A DNA stretch of 64,000 bases. Source: Leptoclinus maculatus (lineage: Eukaryota > Chordata > Actinopteri > Perciformes > Stichaeidae). The notes under the pieces were generated by a model that saw nothing but the letters and a program-made list of their open reading frames with translations, was not told the origin of the DNA and made no database searches. The position numbers were made by a program, and so were the translations under genes. Below, in pieces: positions 24,597-39,290 of this stretch. The stretch covers positions 5,403,808-5,467,807 of the forward strand of contig JAVDOI010000010.1 of the NCBI GenBank assembly GCA_032191485.1. Reading direction: 5' to 3'. The first letter of the stretch is position 1. Each line of letters begins with the position of its first letter.

Positions 24597-27500
24597 TGGC
24601 AGGCATTAGCAGTAAAATAGTGTTAATCCTTGTTGAAGAGTGTCTTCCATTAGGTATCAGCCTCTCTGCAGGGAATCAGCTTACTGACAGACACACTTAT
24701 TCTTTGTTTATCCTCCTACACACACATTTTTAAGTGCACGTGCGCACACACGCACACACACACACACACACACCAAGATAGCCGAGGAACGAAGCGAAGC
24801 GAGACTTGAGTAACCACATATTGCCCCCAAGTGTAAAGGGGATACGATTTGGGACTTGACAGATGCTCATGTATAAATCCGACCAAATGGTTCGATGATG
24901 AACAAATGAAAACTTAGTGAGGTGTACAGTACGTGGCCCCTGGAGACATTTAAATTAAACTATTGAGGTTTCTATTATTTTCAGACTTTCCCTCTCGATA
25001 CCACAGCCCATTGCTCTTTATATAACCCTTAAGAGTATATCTATAATTTCAGCCCTTACATTATTTTCTGTCACTTAATAATATTCAATTTAGTATTAAA
25101 TTCCCTCCTTTTGCTCTTTCTTCCACTACAGAATCAGCGGGAGCAGAACTACACAGTCTTGAAGACTCGCTCCAACATGATGACGGTGGAAGGGCTGAAG
25201 CCAGGCACTACCTACGTGTTCAGGGTCAGGGCTCGAACCGACGGGGGCTATGGGAGCTATGGTGGAGAGATTGAATTGGAAACCAGCCACGAAGGTAAAG
25301 GGATGACTAATACATATTTGCTCACAATATATAACTCATTTTCAGTTTTTCCTTTATTTTATGTAATTGGATTTATTTATTTTTTTTTCTCTTTTCCTCT
25401 TTTAAAAATGTGCCCGTGGTTTTCAGGAATAACACGCAGTGCACTGAAAATACATGCCAGTCTTTAAAAACAATCCACACACCACATAATTAGAGGTAAA
25501 CGGTGAACATGAGGAAGCACAAAGAGTAACTGCAGAGCACAGCGTCCTGGCATATTATATATAACAGTACTGTAAGAGTCTCATTCAGCTCAGCTGCAGT
25601 TTAAATCAACCCACCTGATGGTTATAAAATAGCTCTCTTTTCATCCGAATGGCTTTATTCAGTTCTGTTGTCAGACAGAGAAACCGCAGTAGGTTGTCAT
25701 CTGCGTGTCTGAACCACTGGCTTGAAAGCGTCCGAGAATACCTATAAAAAGGAGACAACCCAATTTCACAATGAAGGAAAAAGAATATTTGACAAGATCG
25801 TGAGGATTAGATTCATACCAACCACTGGAGGAAAATAAAAAAAGGGTAGAAGAAGTTCCAATCATCACAAATGAACATGACTGGATATCTGATTCCTATT
25901 TTTCGGACTGGTTTTACTCCCCCCCACCTGCAACTATAATGTCACACCAGTGAGCAGCAGTGATCTGTGTAGAGCACTGTATTTGCTTTCCCTTTTTTCT
26001 TCTTCTTCTTAAAAGGACACTGACTACTTACAGTTATAAATGTTTTCCACACTTAGGCTTTGGGAAACAAGAGGAGGAGACACAAAAGAGAAATATATGC
26101 CGGGTTCGCTCCTCACAAACAGCTCTGGGTGTACTATGATGCATCTCGGTCGTGATGCTTTTTAAATCCCTCTGTCACTCTGTCCTTTTCACCTTTGCTT
26201 GCTGTCATCCACTTTCATTATCGCTTCATTATGTGCTTTAGAGGCCTCTTCAAAGTGAACATTGATTCCCAAACAGGCAGGCAGAGGGGGGATAAATCAG
26301 TTAATGTATGGCACTTGCGCTATAGACTGCGCTGTCTGTGTAGCACACAACGGCCACACATTAGCCGTTTAATCATTAAATGATCAATAAAAGTAATTCA
26401 AAGTCCTGCAACAAATATCAGGAATGTGGTGGTAAAAAGGTAACTCACAGAGATCAGGACACAGGTTGGGTATCACTGGTATGAAGCTGTTTCTGAACCT
26501 TCATACAGAAGGTTCATAGTTCAAGTTCAGGCCTGTAAAATACAGCAATTATATCAAGGTTATCTAATCAGATCAATTATATGGATTGTTAAAAAAGGCT
26601 GTATATGTCTGCAACAGTAAATGTAATAGGAGAACAATGCCTCTCCAACACACACACACACACACACACACACTCTCATATATGAATACAAATACACATA
26701 CCCACATACAGCCACACGTCTCTGCTCATGCTTAGCTAAGCCAGATAAATGGGGCATTTGTTTTGAGTAATGGCTCGATTGGTGTGGCGTAAAAATCAAT
26801 GCATCTGTGCAGAAAGTTCTCTGCGGTAGCCTTGTTATGTGCAATGTTAACATATCCATTTGGACAGCGCGGCCCGAATGGGAATGGCTTTCACGTCTCA
26901 TACCCTCATAGGCGATGCAGAGAGGGAGAGCGCTTTTCATCAAGGACCTTACTTACTATTCCACCGGCCTCCCTCGCTCTCTTTTTCAACCTCCGTCTTT
27001 TATCTCCCTTTCTAATGCTATCATATTTCATTCTCTCTCCCTCTTTCCCCGGCCACGCTCACCTTGCTGTCCTTTTTACTCCCAGCCTACCTTCATCTTT
27101 TCTACCCTCACTTTCCTCCGGCAGAAAACATCCTCAGCTTCTTTCCATCCTCCGTTATGCTTTTGTTTATTAATCCTCTGTGCTCCCTTTGTCTCCCTAT
27201 ATAGATGTGTTTGCTATCGGGGACCCTAACCAGTCCACCATTCTGGCTGTGTCCATCGCCGGAGGAATCGTTCTCCTCATCTTCCTGGTGACTTGCTTCG
27301 TTGTCAGCGGAAGGTAGGTTGAAAAAAGAAAAAGAAACAAGACACACTAAGGTCCTCCACACAAGTATGAACTGTACGAGAGCACAGGGAAGCCTCGAAG
27401 TGCTGGGAAATAAAAAAAAACAATAAACCTAAACAAAGGTGTTTTTAAGTATGTATGTTAATATTCTTTATTCTTTAACAACAAATTGCTCCATCTAATT

Positions 27501-30381
27501 AATAATAGACTATATTCTCTGTTACATAGACCTTTATTGTTGTGAAAAAACTCCTGAAAACACATATAAGAGACACTTCTTTGTGCCAGCTGACACATTC
27601 TTTTGTTTTGTTTTTGTTTTGGCTTATTCCTTTATTTGGTGTCGTATCCTTTCTGCAAAACCATCATGGGTCGTTTCCAGGTTACGCCATTGACAGCTGT
27701 AATCTTATCGTTGGCACATTATTAAGTCACCAACAAAGGAGTCTTAAGTTGGAGCTGACCAAACTTTGAGTGGAACGTCTAAGGTAGTGCTGCCATGATG
27801 TTCGCTCTCTCCATAGGAAAACAATAGCTCAAGCTTTCACGTGCACACAAGGGTTAAGCAGAATCTCACACTTGGTCTCCCTTCATATCGCTCTGCCTCT
27901 CTCTCTGAGGGATTACATGTGTGTGTGTGTTCCAAAGCAGAGCCTCCAACTTTGACATTCATACTGCTGCTGCCAACACCTAAAACTGAGGGCCGTGTTA
28001 TTGCGCATGTGAAGAGCATGGACTCTCCATGATCACTCTCTTTGAAGGTTAGGCCGCTGTTAACGCTCCGTCTCGAGGACGGCCAAAGAGGGGAAGGAGA
28101 TGTTAGGGAGAAAGGAAAAATAAAGGATTGGAGTTAGGAGAGTGCTCTTTGGATGAAGAAGAAAAAGGGACAACGTCAGCAGAGGAGAGGGGAAAAAAGG
28201 GATGACAGCATCTGTGATTTACCGTGCCTGTAACTAAATGTTTATCCTCTATGAGCGCCGCCCAGATTAGCTTCATGTTAAGAAATACGCGCACACACAC
28301 GCGCAAACATGCACACACTAACGTACACACACTAAAAACATTAGTATTGATTCAGGTGATTGCTTATCAGGCTGAGTGCTCTATTCACTATTGACTAGGA
28401 GGGATGTAATCAGTGGAGACATGTCCCGCGTGGCACGTACACTCACGCACACACACACACGCAGCAAACGAATGGGAACACACATCAACATTTTCTTTTT
28501 TAATCAGAGGGGAATTATGAGGTTGTGCGTGTAAGAATCAAAACAACCTGTTAAACATAGTGCGCCATCAACACACGCTATGACACAAACGCACTCACAG
28601 TCGACTAATCAGGTTTCACAGGCCGGGGAGGTGTTAACGAGGTTTTTACAGAAGGGTCGATGCACTGCCATGAATTGCAGGCGTCTCTCTCTCTTCCTCT
28701 TTCCCCCTCACTCCATCTTTATCTATCTTTCTTCTATTTGGAGGTGAGGGCACTTGGGAGGGAGTAGTGTTGATTACTGCTTTCTATTAAAGCGCCTTCT
28801 GTGCATCTGTCAAAATGTGTGTGTGTGCACGTGTGTATTAGGTGGAGTGCGTTTGTGGCTGGGGAATGAGGCGAGGATCAAAGATACATCACTGGAGAGA
28901 CAAGAGCAGGAGAGCGAGAAGGGGGGGGGGAGATGGACAGAAGCAAGTTAAAGGAGAGACACAAGTGGAAGAAGAAATGAGAGAGGAATAGATAGGCAGT
29001 GGGAATGACAGACTGTACCAAAGAGGGGGGGGGGGGGATGCATCTGAAGTATGTTTGCGCCACTGGTGAGAGCTACATTTTGAGATGGTGTGAAAGAGCA
29101 AAGAGCGAGAGAGGAAGAGGAGGAGGAGGTGTGTGAGAGATGGAGAGAAAAAGGAGATTGATGAAGGGGGGAGGAGAGCCAGCGGCTCAACGGGAAAGAG
29201 AGAGCTGCAAGGAGATGAAAAGGTAGATTACAAGTGTATTTGAGAGAGGAGGAGGAGGAGGAAGAGTGTGAAAGATGATGGGTGGGCGATTGCACTGTAA
29301 GATGCAACGGGAGCGTCATACTTCAGGTTTTGGAGGAACTAGTAGAAATCTCAAAAGAAGGATTTGGGTTTCTCTCTTCTCTTGTTGCTCACCGCCCTCT
29401 TTCCCTCTTTTCATCTACTAAACCTTCCATCTCATCTGCCAATCAGTCCGTTTCACTCCGTTCAGCACGCTCTTCGCTTCATCTTTGGCTCTCCGGCTTT
29501 CATTTACTGCTCCGTTCTTGAAAATGTACATTTGGATGAAACCCCTTCTGTCTCAGCAAACACATCTCATTCTCGATACATGAGAATCTGGATGTGTTTG
29601 CCGGGACCGGTTGAATGTGGACGATGATTAAATCGGAATTGAAATGGACACAGAGTCGGCCAGGGTTGAAATGATTCCCCACCAGACCTTTGTAAGGCCC
29701 TTTTCCCCCCCTAAATGTCAGCTGTTTAAATCATTTCCCCAATAATCATTAGACCGGATAAGTGCTGGAGAGCTTTTTGTTCTTGTTCTGCACCTAGTTC
29801 AACTATTGTATCCACAATCCTGACCACATTTTGAACACCCTGATGGAGGTTTTCATCACTGAACTATAAAACTACAATGAATGCCCGTACAGACTCTCTG
29901 TATTTCCCCCCCCACCACACACACCCACACACACTCCCTCCCTGCAGCCTTCCCGGGCAGGGTGCTGCACAGCTATGCCTCATAAACGAGCTGATTTGCA
30001 GGCCATTCTGTTCTGTCCTGTTCTCGTTTAATAAAGTGCTGTTATGCTATTGTTACCGCAGGAGGGAAAACATGAAAAAAATGTCGAAAGCTCCTCAGAC
30101 GCAGCACGGCGCTGACAAATCACACCGGTTATTGCTGTGTGCGCGCCATTATTGCTGTGCGAGTGCATGCGGCCCGAGTGTGTGTTTGTGTGTGACGTCG
30201 GTGCGTTCGTCCTCCTGAGGGTGCTTTTGGCAGGCTGGCAGGTGCGAGCGATTGGGAAGCTAGCGAGCGACTGGCATCGCCACGGACTCAGCAGATGGCC
30301 TTTCACTCAAAAAGCTTTCTCCCCTTCGGTCCTCACTTTCTCTCACTCCTTGTTAAACATGTTACAACTTCTGCCTCCAGC

Positions 30382-30422
<41 letters not shown>

Positions 30423-31058
30423 AGTGTGCGCGCCTCTGTTTTGTCTGCAGTCTAATGATTCTCCAGCCTTGCAACCGTCTCCTTTTTTTTGCTGAATAGC
30501 TGCAGGCTTCGGTTGTTCGCCGGATTTCTAGAGTGTTTTTCTGTGTTCATGTTTTTAATGTGCAGCTTTGGTGAGAAGTCAGTGTGAAGTTGTTCCATCT
30601 ATGTGATCCCTGTTAATTCTTTCAGTCTTATCTGCTATTTGTCTCAAAGTCTGCCTTTGTCGAGTGCATCTGTTGTCAGAGCTGGAGATATTCAGCAGGG
30701 AGTCAAGGGCTGCAATCTGTCTGACAATCTTCAAATAATAAGAAGGGATTAATTTGGATTTAGATGAACAGTTATTTACTAAAGCCAGATTTATTTTTCA
30801 ACAGAGGTAAGCTCAAACAGAAATCTATTGCACCTTGCAGGATAGTTCAGTTTGCATCCACGAAATTCTGAAGGAGAAAAACATCCTTTTCTTTAGGAGA
30901 GTTTTGAATACTAAAGAGTGAAAGGCCGAGAGAGAAAGCAAGACAGGAAAGTGAGATGTCATTATAACGTGGAGGATTCTAGCAGAAAGACGTATCAGTC
31001 TTCTCTAATAGAGAGCGTTAACGGCTCTACCTCTTAAACACAAAGGCATGTTCTGATG

Positions 31059-31096
<38 letters not shown>

Positions 31097-31291
31097 TCTT
31101 TTACCTCCGCAGCATCTGTTAGCAGCCCAGGGTTATTCTTAAAAACGTAATGACACAAAAGAGGAGAGGAAGAGTGAAAAACAAGAGGAAGCGTGCGCTA
31201 ATGAAAACATGCTGTTGAGAGAGTCAAGAGGTAGCGAGAGAAATAGACTAGTGAGGAACTGAAGAGCACTAATTGAGTGTAAAACAGCACG

Positions 31292-31332
<41 letters not shown>

Positions 31333-33585
31333 CTTGTTTGGATTTCAAAGGAGATGTGAGAAGTGGAGATTAAAAACCCCAAAGACTACAAGTGAGGAAT
31401 TTTTTGCCTTAGAATTAAAACAAATAAATGGCTCGGTTTAGAACTACGAAATACAAAAAAAAGACTAGAAGTGCACTCAGTACAGTGCAGATCTCTGCCA
31501 GATGTATCTGCTACAACAACTGCTGTAATTTTTGATTGAATGATTACAAACCACAGTTATTTAACCCAACGCCTTGACAGCCAACATGGCAGATGCGGTT
31601 TATTTTACTCACATACGCTCATTTTAATCTTTGCAGCTGTCTCAGAGAGTCTCAGCGCTCTTACTGCAACCTAAAGTGATTATTATCGCTTCAAGTCAAC
31701 ACACGACAATACACGCGTGAACAACAGATTGATGCGCAATAAAAATAATAATAATAAATTAAAAAATATATTTATCTACATTTTGCAACTTTATTCATTT
31801 GGAAATAAGAGTCCAAACTGAAGCGTGAAATGAAAAATACATATTCCCAGTTCCCAGTTTTAATCGTGTGTTAGTTGTTATATACTTAATTCAAGTAAAA
31901 CTTAAGCCCGCCTACTTTTTAGTGGCCCAATCAAATGCAAAGCATTAGCCTTAAACCCTTCTTGTTACTGTACACTGCTAAAATATTTGGTTTCACCGTA
32001 CAGAAGCTAAAGACGCTCTATTTCACTGGGACTTCAAGAGTAGTGAGGAGTTAGCAGTCAATGATTAAAAAAAAAAAAAAAAAACAGTCAATAAAATATG
32101 TTGTCAACAAATTGTGTTTTTCAACAGTGTGAATCACTGCAACCATGGCAGGTCTCGGAGCATACAGTCATAAATGAGGACCAAAAAAATATTAGGCTGA
32201 TGGGTCCAGTAGTAATCGAGATTAGCCGTGGACAGACAGAGATGCACTCACTTCAGCACACACACACAAGACTGGATGCATAATCTCCTGATGGAGATAA
32301 TGAAAAAGTAATTTCCAACTGGTGTATCTGGTAGAGGTAGAAATCAGCCAAAGCATTCTCTTCCCTGTGGGTGGTGTTGGTCTGTTTGCTTGATAATAGC
32401 ACTAATAACAATTTGGCAGCCAGGCGGTTGTGTGTATCTGAAACAAAACAGGCCAGTACGGGGAGGTGTGCGCATGTATAAATGCGATGAGGATGTGTGT
32501 GTAATGTCATTAGACAGATTTGTATGTATTGCTTGGATGCTGGCGCTTTCAATTAATGCGGCTAAGCTGTAGGGTGTAGCTGAATACAGCTTTGTCTGCA
32601 GAACGCCTAGAAAGTAGCTTACAAACAATAATAGCAGCTAGTTGCCGCAGGTGCAAAAACTATTTCACACAGGCGTTATGCAAATGAGCAGATGTTGCAG
32701 TGGGATTGATCAAATGTCCTATAAACATCAGACAAATTCCAAACTGTTTTCGGTTGGGGTTTTAAAAGTTCATAATACATTTAAATAAATTAGTTTTCAT
32801 TCACACACACACACACACACACATATTACGACCGTGACCTAATCAATTAGTGTCCGTGTAGTAAGATCATTAGTGGAATTAGTTTCACACTAATCTTTTC
32901 GCAAATATAGAGATACACCTCACCTAATGATACAGATTGCATGCTTCGTCTCTCACTCTTTTTCTTTTCTCTTTCATTTGACCTTTTCACCAGGTTGTTT
33001 AAAATTTGCCTACATCACACCAATTACCAAAGACCCGCTGCAGACCTCACTGCGTCTCCCCCACCTTTCCTTTCTTTCCTTTCCTTGCATTACCACTCTC
33101 TTTAATGAGCAGGAGCGAAATGAAATGTTTCCAAACAGGTTGTTAATGAAACATGGACAGATTTATTACTCATAACTCTCCAGCTAATCATTTCCCCCTT
33201 CCTAATAATTAGCCAGAGCTGAGTAAATCTTTTCACACTGTGGTCAGAGAGTGCTGAGTCGGTGCCAGACACGTCCAAGATGGAGAGCGAGAGAGGGCCA
33301 CTTGTGTTCCTGAACGTTACATCACCCAGACTTTTTGTCAGTTTGTTTTCTTTTTTTTTATGTTCATGCTAATTAATTATCCACAATCATATTTCATGAA
33401 CCTCACAGTTTATTAGCGGTGAACGTGTTTTGTTCGCCTGGTTGGTGAGCGAGGCTTAATTTTTCTGCGAAACAATGAGAGTGATATTAATCCATTGATT
33501 TCATTCCCAGTAATTCTTTTTCATTTAATAGCTTGATATTAAATGGAATCACCATTATAATGAGTAACGATGAGAGCAGATACCC

Positions 33586-33629
<44 letters not shown>

Positions 33630-36600
33630 GAGTGAAGAAAGGAGGATAAATGTGTCATTTCATTGTCACGCCAGAGGGGTGACTAATGATTTACTGATTT
33701 CATTTTTCTAGTCATTCTGATTAGCAGTGGGAAAATGATGTGCAAAGACAGGAAATGAAAGAGAGGAGAGGAGAGAAGAGGAGAGGAAGGAAGAATAGTA
33801 TTTTTCTGTATGAATGATCCCCGCTGACTCTTCCTTGTGTCGGAGTGTATCAATTTCTTCTCCCGGCCTCTAATCCTATAAAAGGTGGCCAGTCATATTA
33901 AAAAAAAAAGACTAAGCGATACCACGCAGCTAAGAACTCTTTATTAGCTCTCTTCACGTCTCAGGTTAACATTAGCCCAAGGTTATTCACTCTCATGAAG
34001 ACAAACTGTGTCTATCTCTCTTATCTCTTGTCTCTCCATCATCGTCGTCCACACACAACTTAGTTCATCTTTGGCTTGTCGCTTTGTTTCAAGGTTATTC
34101 CACCATCCATATTGGCCCCTCTTCTCTTCAACCTTTCTCTGCCTTTATTGAATAATAAAGCTATTTGTCCTATTCTGCCAAAGACCTCCCTTGTTTGATC
34201 TCCTCTTTTTCTCCGTTCTCTCCATTTTCCCCCTCAATTTCTCTGCTTCACACCCTCTCACCGCCATACATTTTTCTTTTTTTTCCCCCCTCTGATTCAG
34301 ATAGATAGACTCTAGTGGCTCAGCAGACACTTTTCATGAGGGAGTTATTGAACTGCAGGCTGTTACAGCCTTAAATACCAGAGAACACAGTGGCAGTACA
34401 GAACAGTTTGAGTGACGTAATGACCGCCCTCCATATCAGTGAGAGGTTATTCTCCTAGTTCCACGCGGCATTGTCCGGCTTTAGCAGCACCCGGCAAACT
34501 CAAATGACAGCAGAATCACTGAGTGCTGGTTTTAATTATTAGAAGAAACACAAATCAGTGCAGCTCAGTGCGGTGGATGTTATCTCGCGCTCTTTATAGC
34601 TTGGAGTTAGACTGAGGGGGAGAGGAAGCAGCAATAGAGCTCCAGGCTGAATAGACCAATAAATGAACACTTGGCATAAAAGTGACAATATCAGGAAAAA
34701 ACTGCTTCATCGCACATTGTATAATCTTCTTAAAGGTTTTACAAAAATCAGGCTGATTCCCAATGTGTTTGTCATCCACGACATGGGCCTCTTGACAACT
34801 GTATCCATCTCAAGATTCAAGGGTTTTATTTGCCACATGCTCACACAAGAATTAGGAAAGGTAAATAAAAACGAAAAATATTTTAAAATGAACAAATATC
34901 AATATATGAAAGTATTAAATATAATATATACAAATACAATAACATGGTGCACATACTCAAGTGCCAATATGAAAAAAAGTATTTTTTCTTTCTCAGGACA
35001 CTCAGGACTGTTGACTGACACTCTTCTCTTTGTCATCTGCTCTTAATAATCCGTCCATCAACTCTCTTTCATATGTTGCTTCTAAAAGGTGTGGAAAACA
35101 CCAGCCGTGCCACAGTCATCATTTTACCCAAAATAGTTGGGTGGGGATAGCGCTACCGTCGAGTCTGCCGTTACTTAAAAAACAAAACCTGCATGTTGTG
35201 ATGACGACGATGAAGTTAACAGGTCATTTAGCAGTAATCCTAACTGACTAAACTAAACACAGATAAGTCCCTCACAGTAGTTTTGCTGCTGACTTGGTGT
35301 GTGTGTGTGTGTTGTGACGTCCTTGGACAGAAAGGGATTGCCCTGGCTCATAAAGCTACGGGTTGCCCTGCACTAAAATGATGAACTTCTCCTCCATAAA
35401 TTTACCGTAAACTGATATTTAAGGACGAAAAAAAATAAATCTACCAGCTGTAAGTGGTTGGTCCTTATCACATGCGCTGTGTGCTACAGCGCGTTCCAAA
35501 ACATGAACTATTTTTTTTTATCAGGGCGCAGCAGCGCACCCTGATGAAAAAAACTAAAAACAAAAACATTTGGGAACGCTTTTGCTCGCACCTTCAGTGC
35601 ATCTACATTTCCAACAATGGCTTCGAGGGTGCAAAAACACGACATGTGCACGGCCCCTTAACCGTTCTGTTACTCTCCTTCACGGGGGAGCTATGTGCTG
35701 AGTGTTGCTCTGTTCTTCTTAATTCTTGCCATTATTCAAGGTCTCCATCCCACCTTACTTCAGTTCTTCTCTCCTGCACATGTAGCCAGCGTCCCTATTG
35801 TTAAGATTTGACATCTCCTCTTTGTTGACTCTGTTTTTACTCACTTCATCTCTATTTAGCGCTCCTTCTTCTCATAATAAGTCTACTCCCTCTTCCTTTT
35901 TTATCTTCAGCTCCTGTTTCCCGCCCCTCTTTCTATCCACTTCCCTCATGTTAACCTTCGAGTTTCTATTCCTATATGGCTGCCTCCCCATCTCTCCTCG
36001 CTGTCCCCCCCCCCTCCATCTGATTGCTTGTTAGTTGGTATGCAGGCTTGGACCCCCATTGTGAGTTCTTGCCTGTCAGCACTCTCTTTTTTCCATCTCC
36101 CTCTCCACCTCTTTTGTTTTCTCCTTCCAGCTCCCAGTGTCCACTCTTTCTATCAAAAAAAAAGAAATAAAAAAATGCACAAAGAAAAAGAGAGAGGAGA
36201 ACATGGCCTGTTGGGGGGGGATGAATGGAGGGAATAGGAGGAAGAAAAGGAGGGTGTGTGTGTGTGTGTGGTTGGAAAAGGGAATATCTGTTTTCTTAAA
36301 GGAAGAGTTAAGGAAGAATGTCACACCCTAGAGAGATAAAGGACAGGAAGGTATAGGAAAACAGGGGAGGGGCAATGGCTACGATAATATATGGATGATG
36401 TTCTATGAAGGTGGGAGCTTGCTAGCAGAATGACAAATGGGTCTCGAGTGACAGAGTATTATATTAAAAAGTAAATTGATATGCAAATGTGGAGTGTGTG
36501 GCTTTGGAGGACAGGGATAGCCTGTTTGTCCTCACTGAAGTGGAACAGAGAGCGGCAGAGAGAAAGGTGAGAGCCCGGGTGTGATAGTGATATCGCTGTC

Positions 36601-38580
36601 CATTAAAGTGTGTGTTTTTTGCGCGATCGGCCCCGGGTGTGTGTACCTTAAAATCTGCGTGAATACACGGCTGTGTGTGTGCGTGGTTGCGTGTTTTTAC
36701 TGTATGAAACTGCAGAGTGTAGCGTAATCAGATGGCAGCTAAACGGAACGACGACTTCTCCCCCCACAGTGGCAGATAGTGCTACCTCCAAACTGCAGTG
36801 TAAAGAAGCAGCTGGTGGCGATGCGACGAGGACTATCTCATTGCAAAGTGTGTTCCAGCTCAAGGGGCTCACAGTGTAAAGTGAAAAACCTGTGGCATCC
36901 AAATCAATAGCAGACAATCCAGGAAGAGACATTCGTATACACTCGTTAAAGTACATGGGCTTTGATACCAGAGTGTCCTACATGTCAGGTTGAATCTAAC
37001 AAGAGAGTAAAGTAAATGCCCCAAAACAGGAGGCACACATGAATAAAGATTCAAAATGAAATGTATTGTGAACTGAGGCTCAAATCAATTTAATGAGGAA
37101 CATTAGGCAAAAGTGCCGACCGAGCTAACAGTGTTAACCAGAGGGGGAACTGGAGGGTGGGTGCTACGCTTACGCAACGACGATTTCTGTCAGGACGGCA
37201 TTATCAGCTGTGAGAGCTGTGAGAGCTGTGCAGAGCAGCGGCCGCGAGCTAGCCAGCGGGGCACGCTCACGTGCACTGACATGCACTAAAAAGCACGTAA
37301 GACCGGCCTGGCAATGTCAACATAGCAAGGAGAAGCTCGGATAACGACGCAGAATTTAAATAAATCTTCATAAAGGAAGATATTACTCCTATATCTTTAC
37401 ATAGAAAACGGAATGTTAAAAACAGCTCCTTTTAATGCAAACTACAGTAGTATGTGGAGGCCTGGGAGGAAAAGAAGAGAGTGAGGTCAGCTGTGAAGCC
37501 ACTCTTATGTACTGAGGCCCAAGCTACTCTATTTATATTCTAGTTAAATGACAACAATATGTAACTGGGACTGCAATCTTTTTTCAAGCCTAAACCTAAG
37601 ACCTCTGAGTGCCTAACCATTAAATGTTAATCATGCTTTCAATGGCAGTGGGTGTTGTAGGTACAGCGTATCTAAAAATGTAGAGTTCAGTTTAAATTTA
37701 AGCAATTATTCAAAGAGGTCGCAAATGCACGATTAGCATATTGCTGTAGCCAGTAAAAAGCTATCAGTTGGTGAAAGCAGCTCCTCCAACGATAGAGCAT
37801 TGGCTAAATATTCATCAGAAACAGTGAGCTCTTTGTAGTAAAAAGTGATTTTGAAAGAGAGTTGAAAAGGTGAACCATTTACATGCAGAACAAGCGGCCG
37901 AATTGTTTAAACATGAAATAGCCTCAACCATCCATATCAATGTGTGATTCTTCTAGACTCTCCTATAGATGAATTATTGGTCAGTTGCATTAATAAAATA
38001 TCTATTTCAAACACACACACACACACAGAGCCACAGCTGTTGGGGGGGGGGGGGGGGGGAAACAAAAGCCACGGCCATGTCAAGTTTTGTCCCATGTTTG
38101 AGACTGCAGCACTAATGATTCATGACACTTCTAACTGAAGAGGAGAAATGAGTCGCTCTGTAATTACTATGGAAATGTGTTCATTTCCCATCAGACACAC
38201 TCACATATGCAGCCATGCACCCGTGGAGACACACGCACACGGATACACATCCAGCATCGATGGGGAAGTGTTTTGAACGTGGGTCTCGCAGAATATGTGT
38301 GTGTGGTGGTGTGTGTGTGTGTGTGTGTGTGTGGGGGGGGGCAGACGTAGGTCCCCACAGGATTATCACAGTTGGAGCAGAGGTGTGACCCATGTCCCCA
38401 TTCCCCATATCCCATATGCTCAAAACACATGCCCCAAAGCACTGTGAGTGTGTGTCAAGGGGGTAATGATGGTCCCTTGGTGTTTGACTGGCTTGAGCCC
38501 AGCTGATAACCAGGTGGGGCCCAGAGAACATTAAGCCCCCTCCTCTTTATCCTCAAATACCAGTAACCAGTCTCTACCCT

Positions 38581-38627
<47 letters not shown>

Positions 38628-39246
38628 TCCCAAGAGAGCCTATTGATGTCTGGGTTGTACCATGCATTCAGCTGTGTAAAATCAACAGAAGGATTATACA
38701 CCAAATGACTGAGATTTGCTGAGCCTAGTGAGACCTTTCTCCATTTCTGCCGCTGTGTCTGACATTAATGCTTTACTCTGTTTCTATTCCACTCGTTTTT
38801 TTATTTTTGTCTTTATCACCCCCTTTTCTTCATTACATTTGTGTCATTTCTTTCGGCCTCCCTCTCTCCTCCTCCACTCTGCTTACTTAAATCACACACG
38901 GTCTGTGCTGCTGATTCCCAGTTACTCTTGGCTCTAAGCTGAAATCGATTAATCTTCATGATGGACAGACTATACTGCTGTTGCTGCTTTACCTGCACAA
39001 CAGTTGAGGAGGATTGGACAAGAAGGAAACAGAGGGGAGGAGAGGGGACTGTAGTATTTGTGTTTAGTACCTCGTTACATGAAACTGCTTTTACATTTGA
39101 TGTTTTTTGTCCTAAAATGTCCACGCTGACTTTAAAAGAGCCGTAAATCTCAGAGACAGCGTTATGGGGGATCAGGGTTGTTAGACACTGTTCGAGGCGG
39201 AAGCTGAACAAAGTGGAGAGAAATACACTGACACAAACATATGACA

Positions 39247-39290
<44 letters not shown>

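Larger units (their letters stand above)
23644..25131 (+). other. Intron e-f carrying a palindromic repeat element
   Basis: A 1.5 kb intron of which about a third is the repeat element at about 23690-24290. It also has a long GT microsatellite at 24527-24594. Confidence 0.85.

Noticed and set aside
28948..29319. Minus-strand 123-codon Ser/Leu/His-rich frame
   Set aside because: It is a translation of the polypurine tract at 28865-29270.
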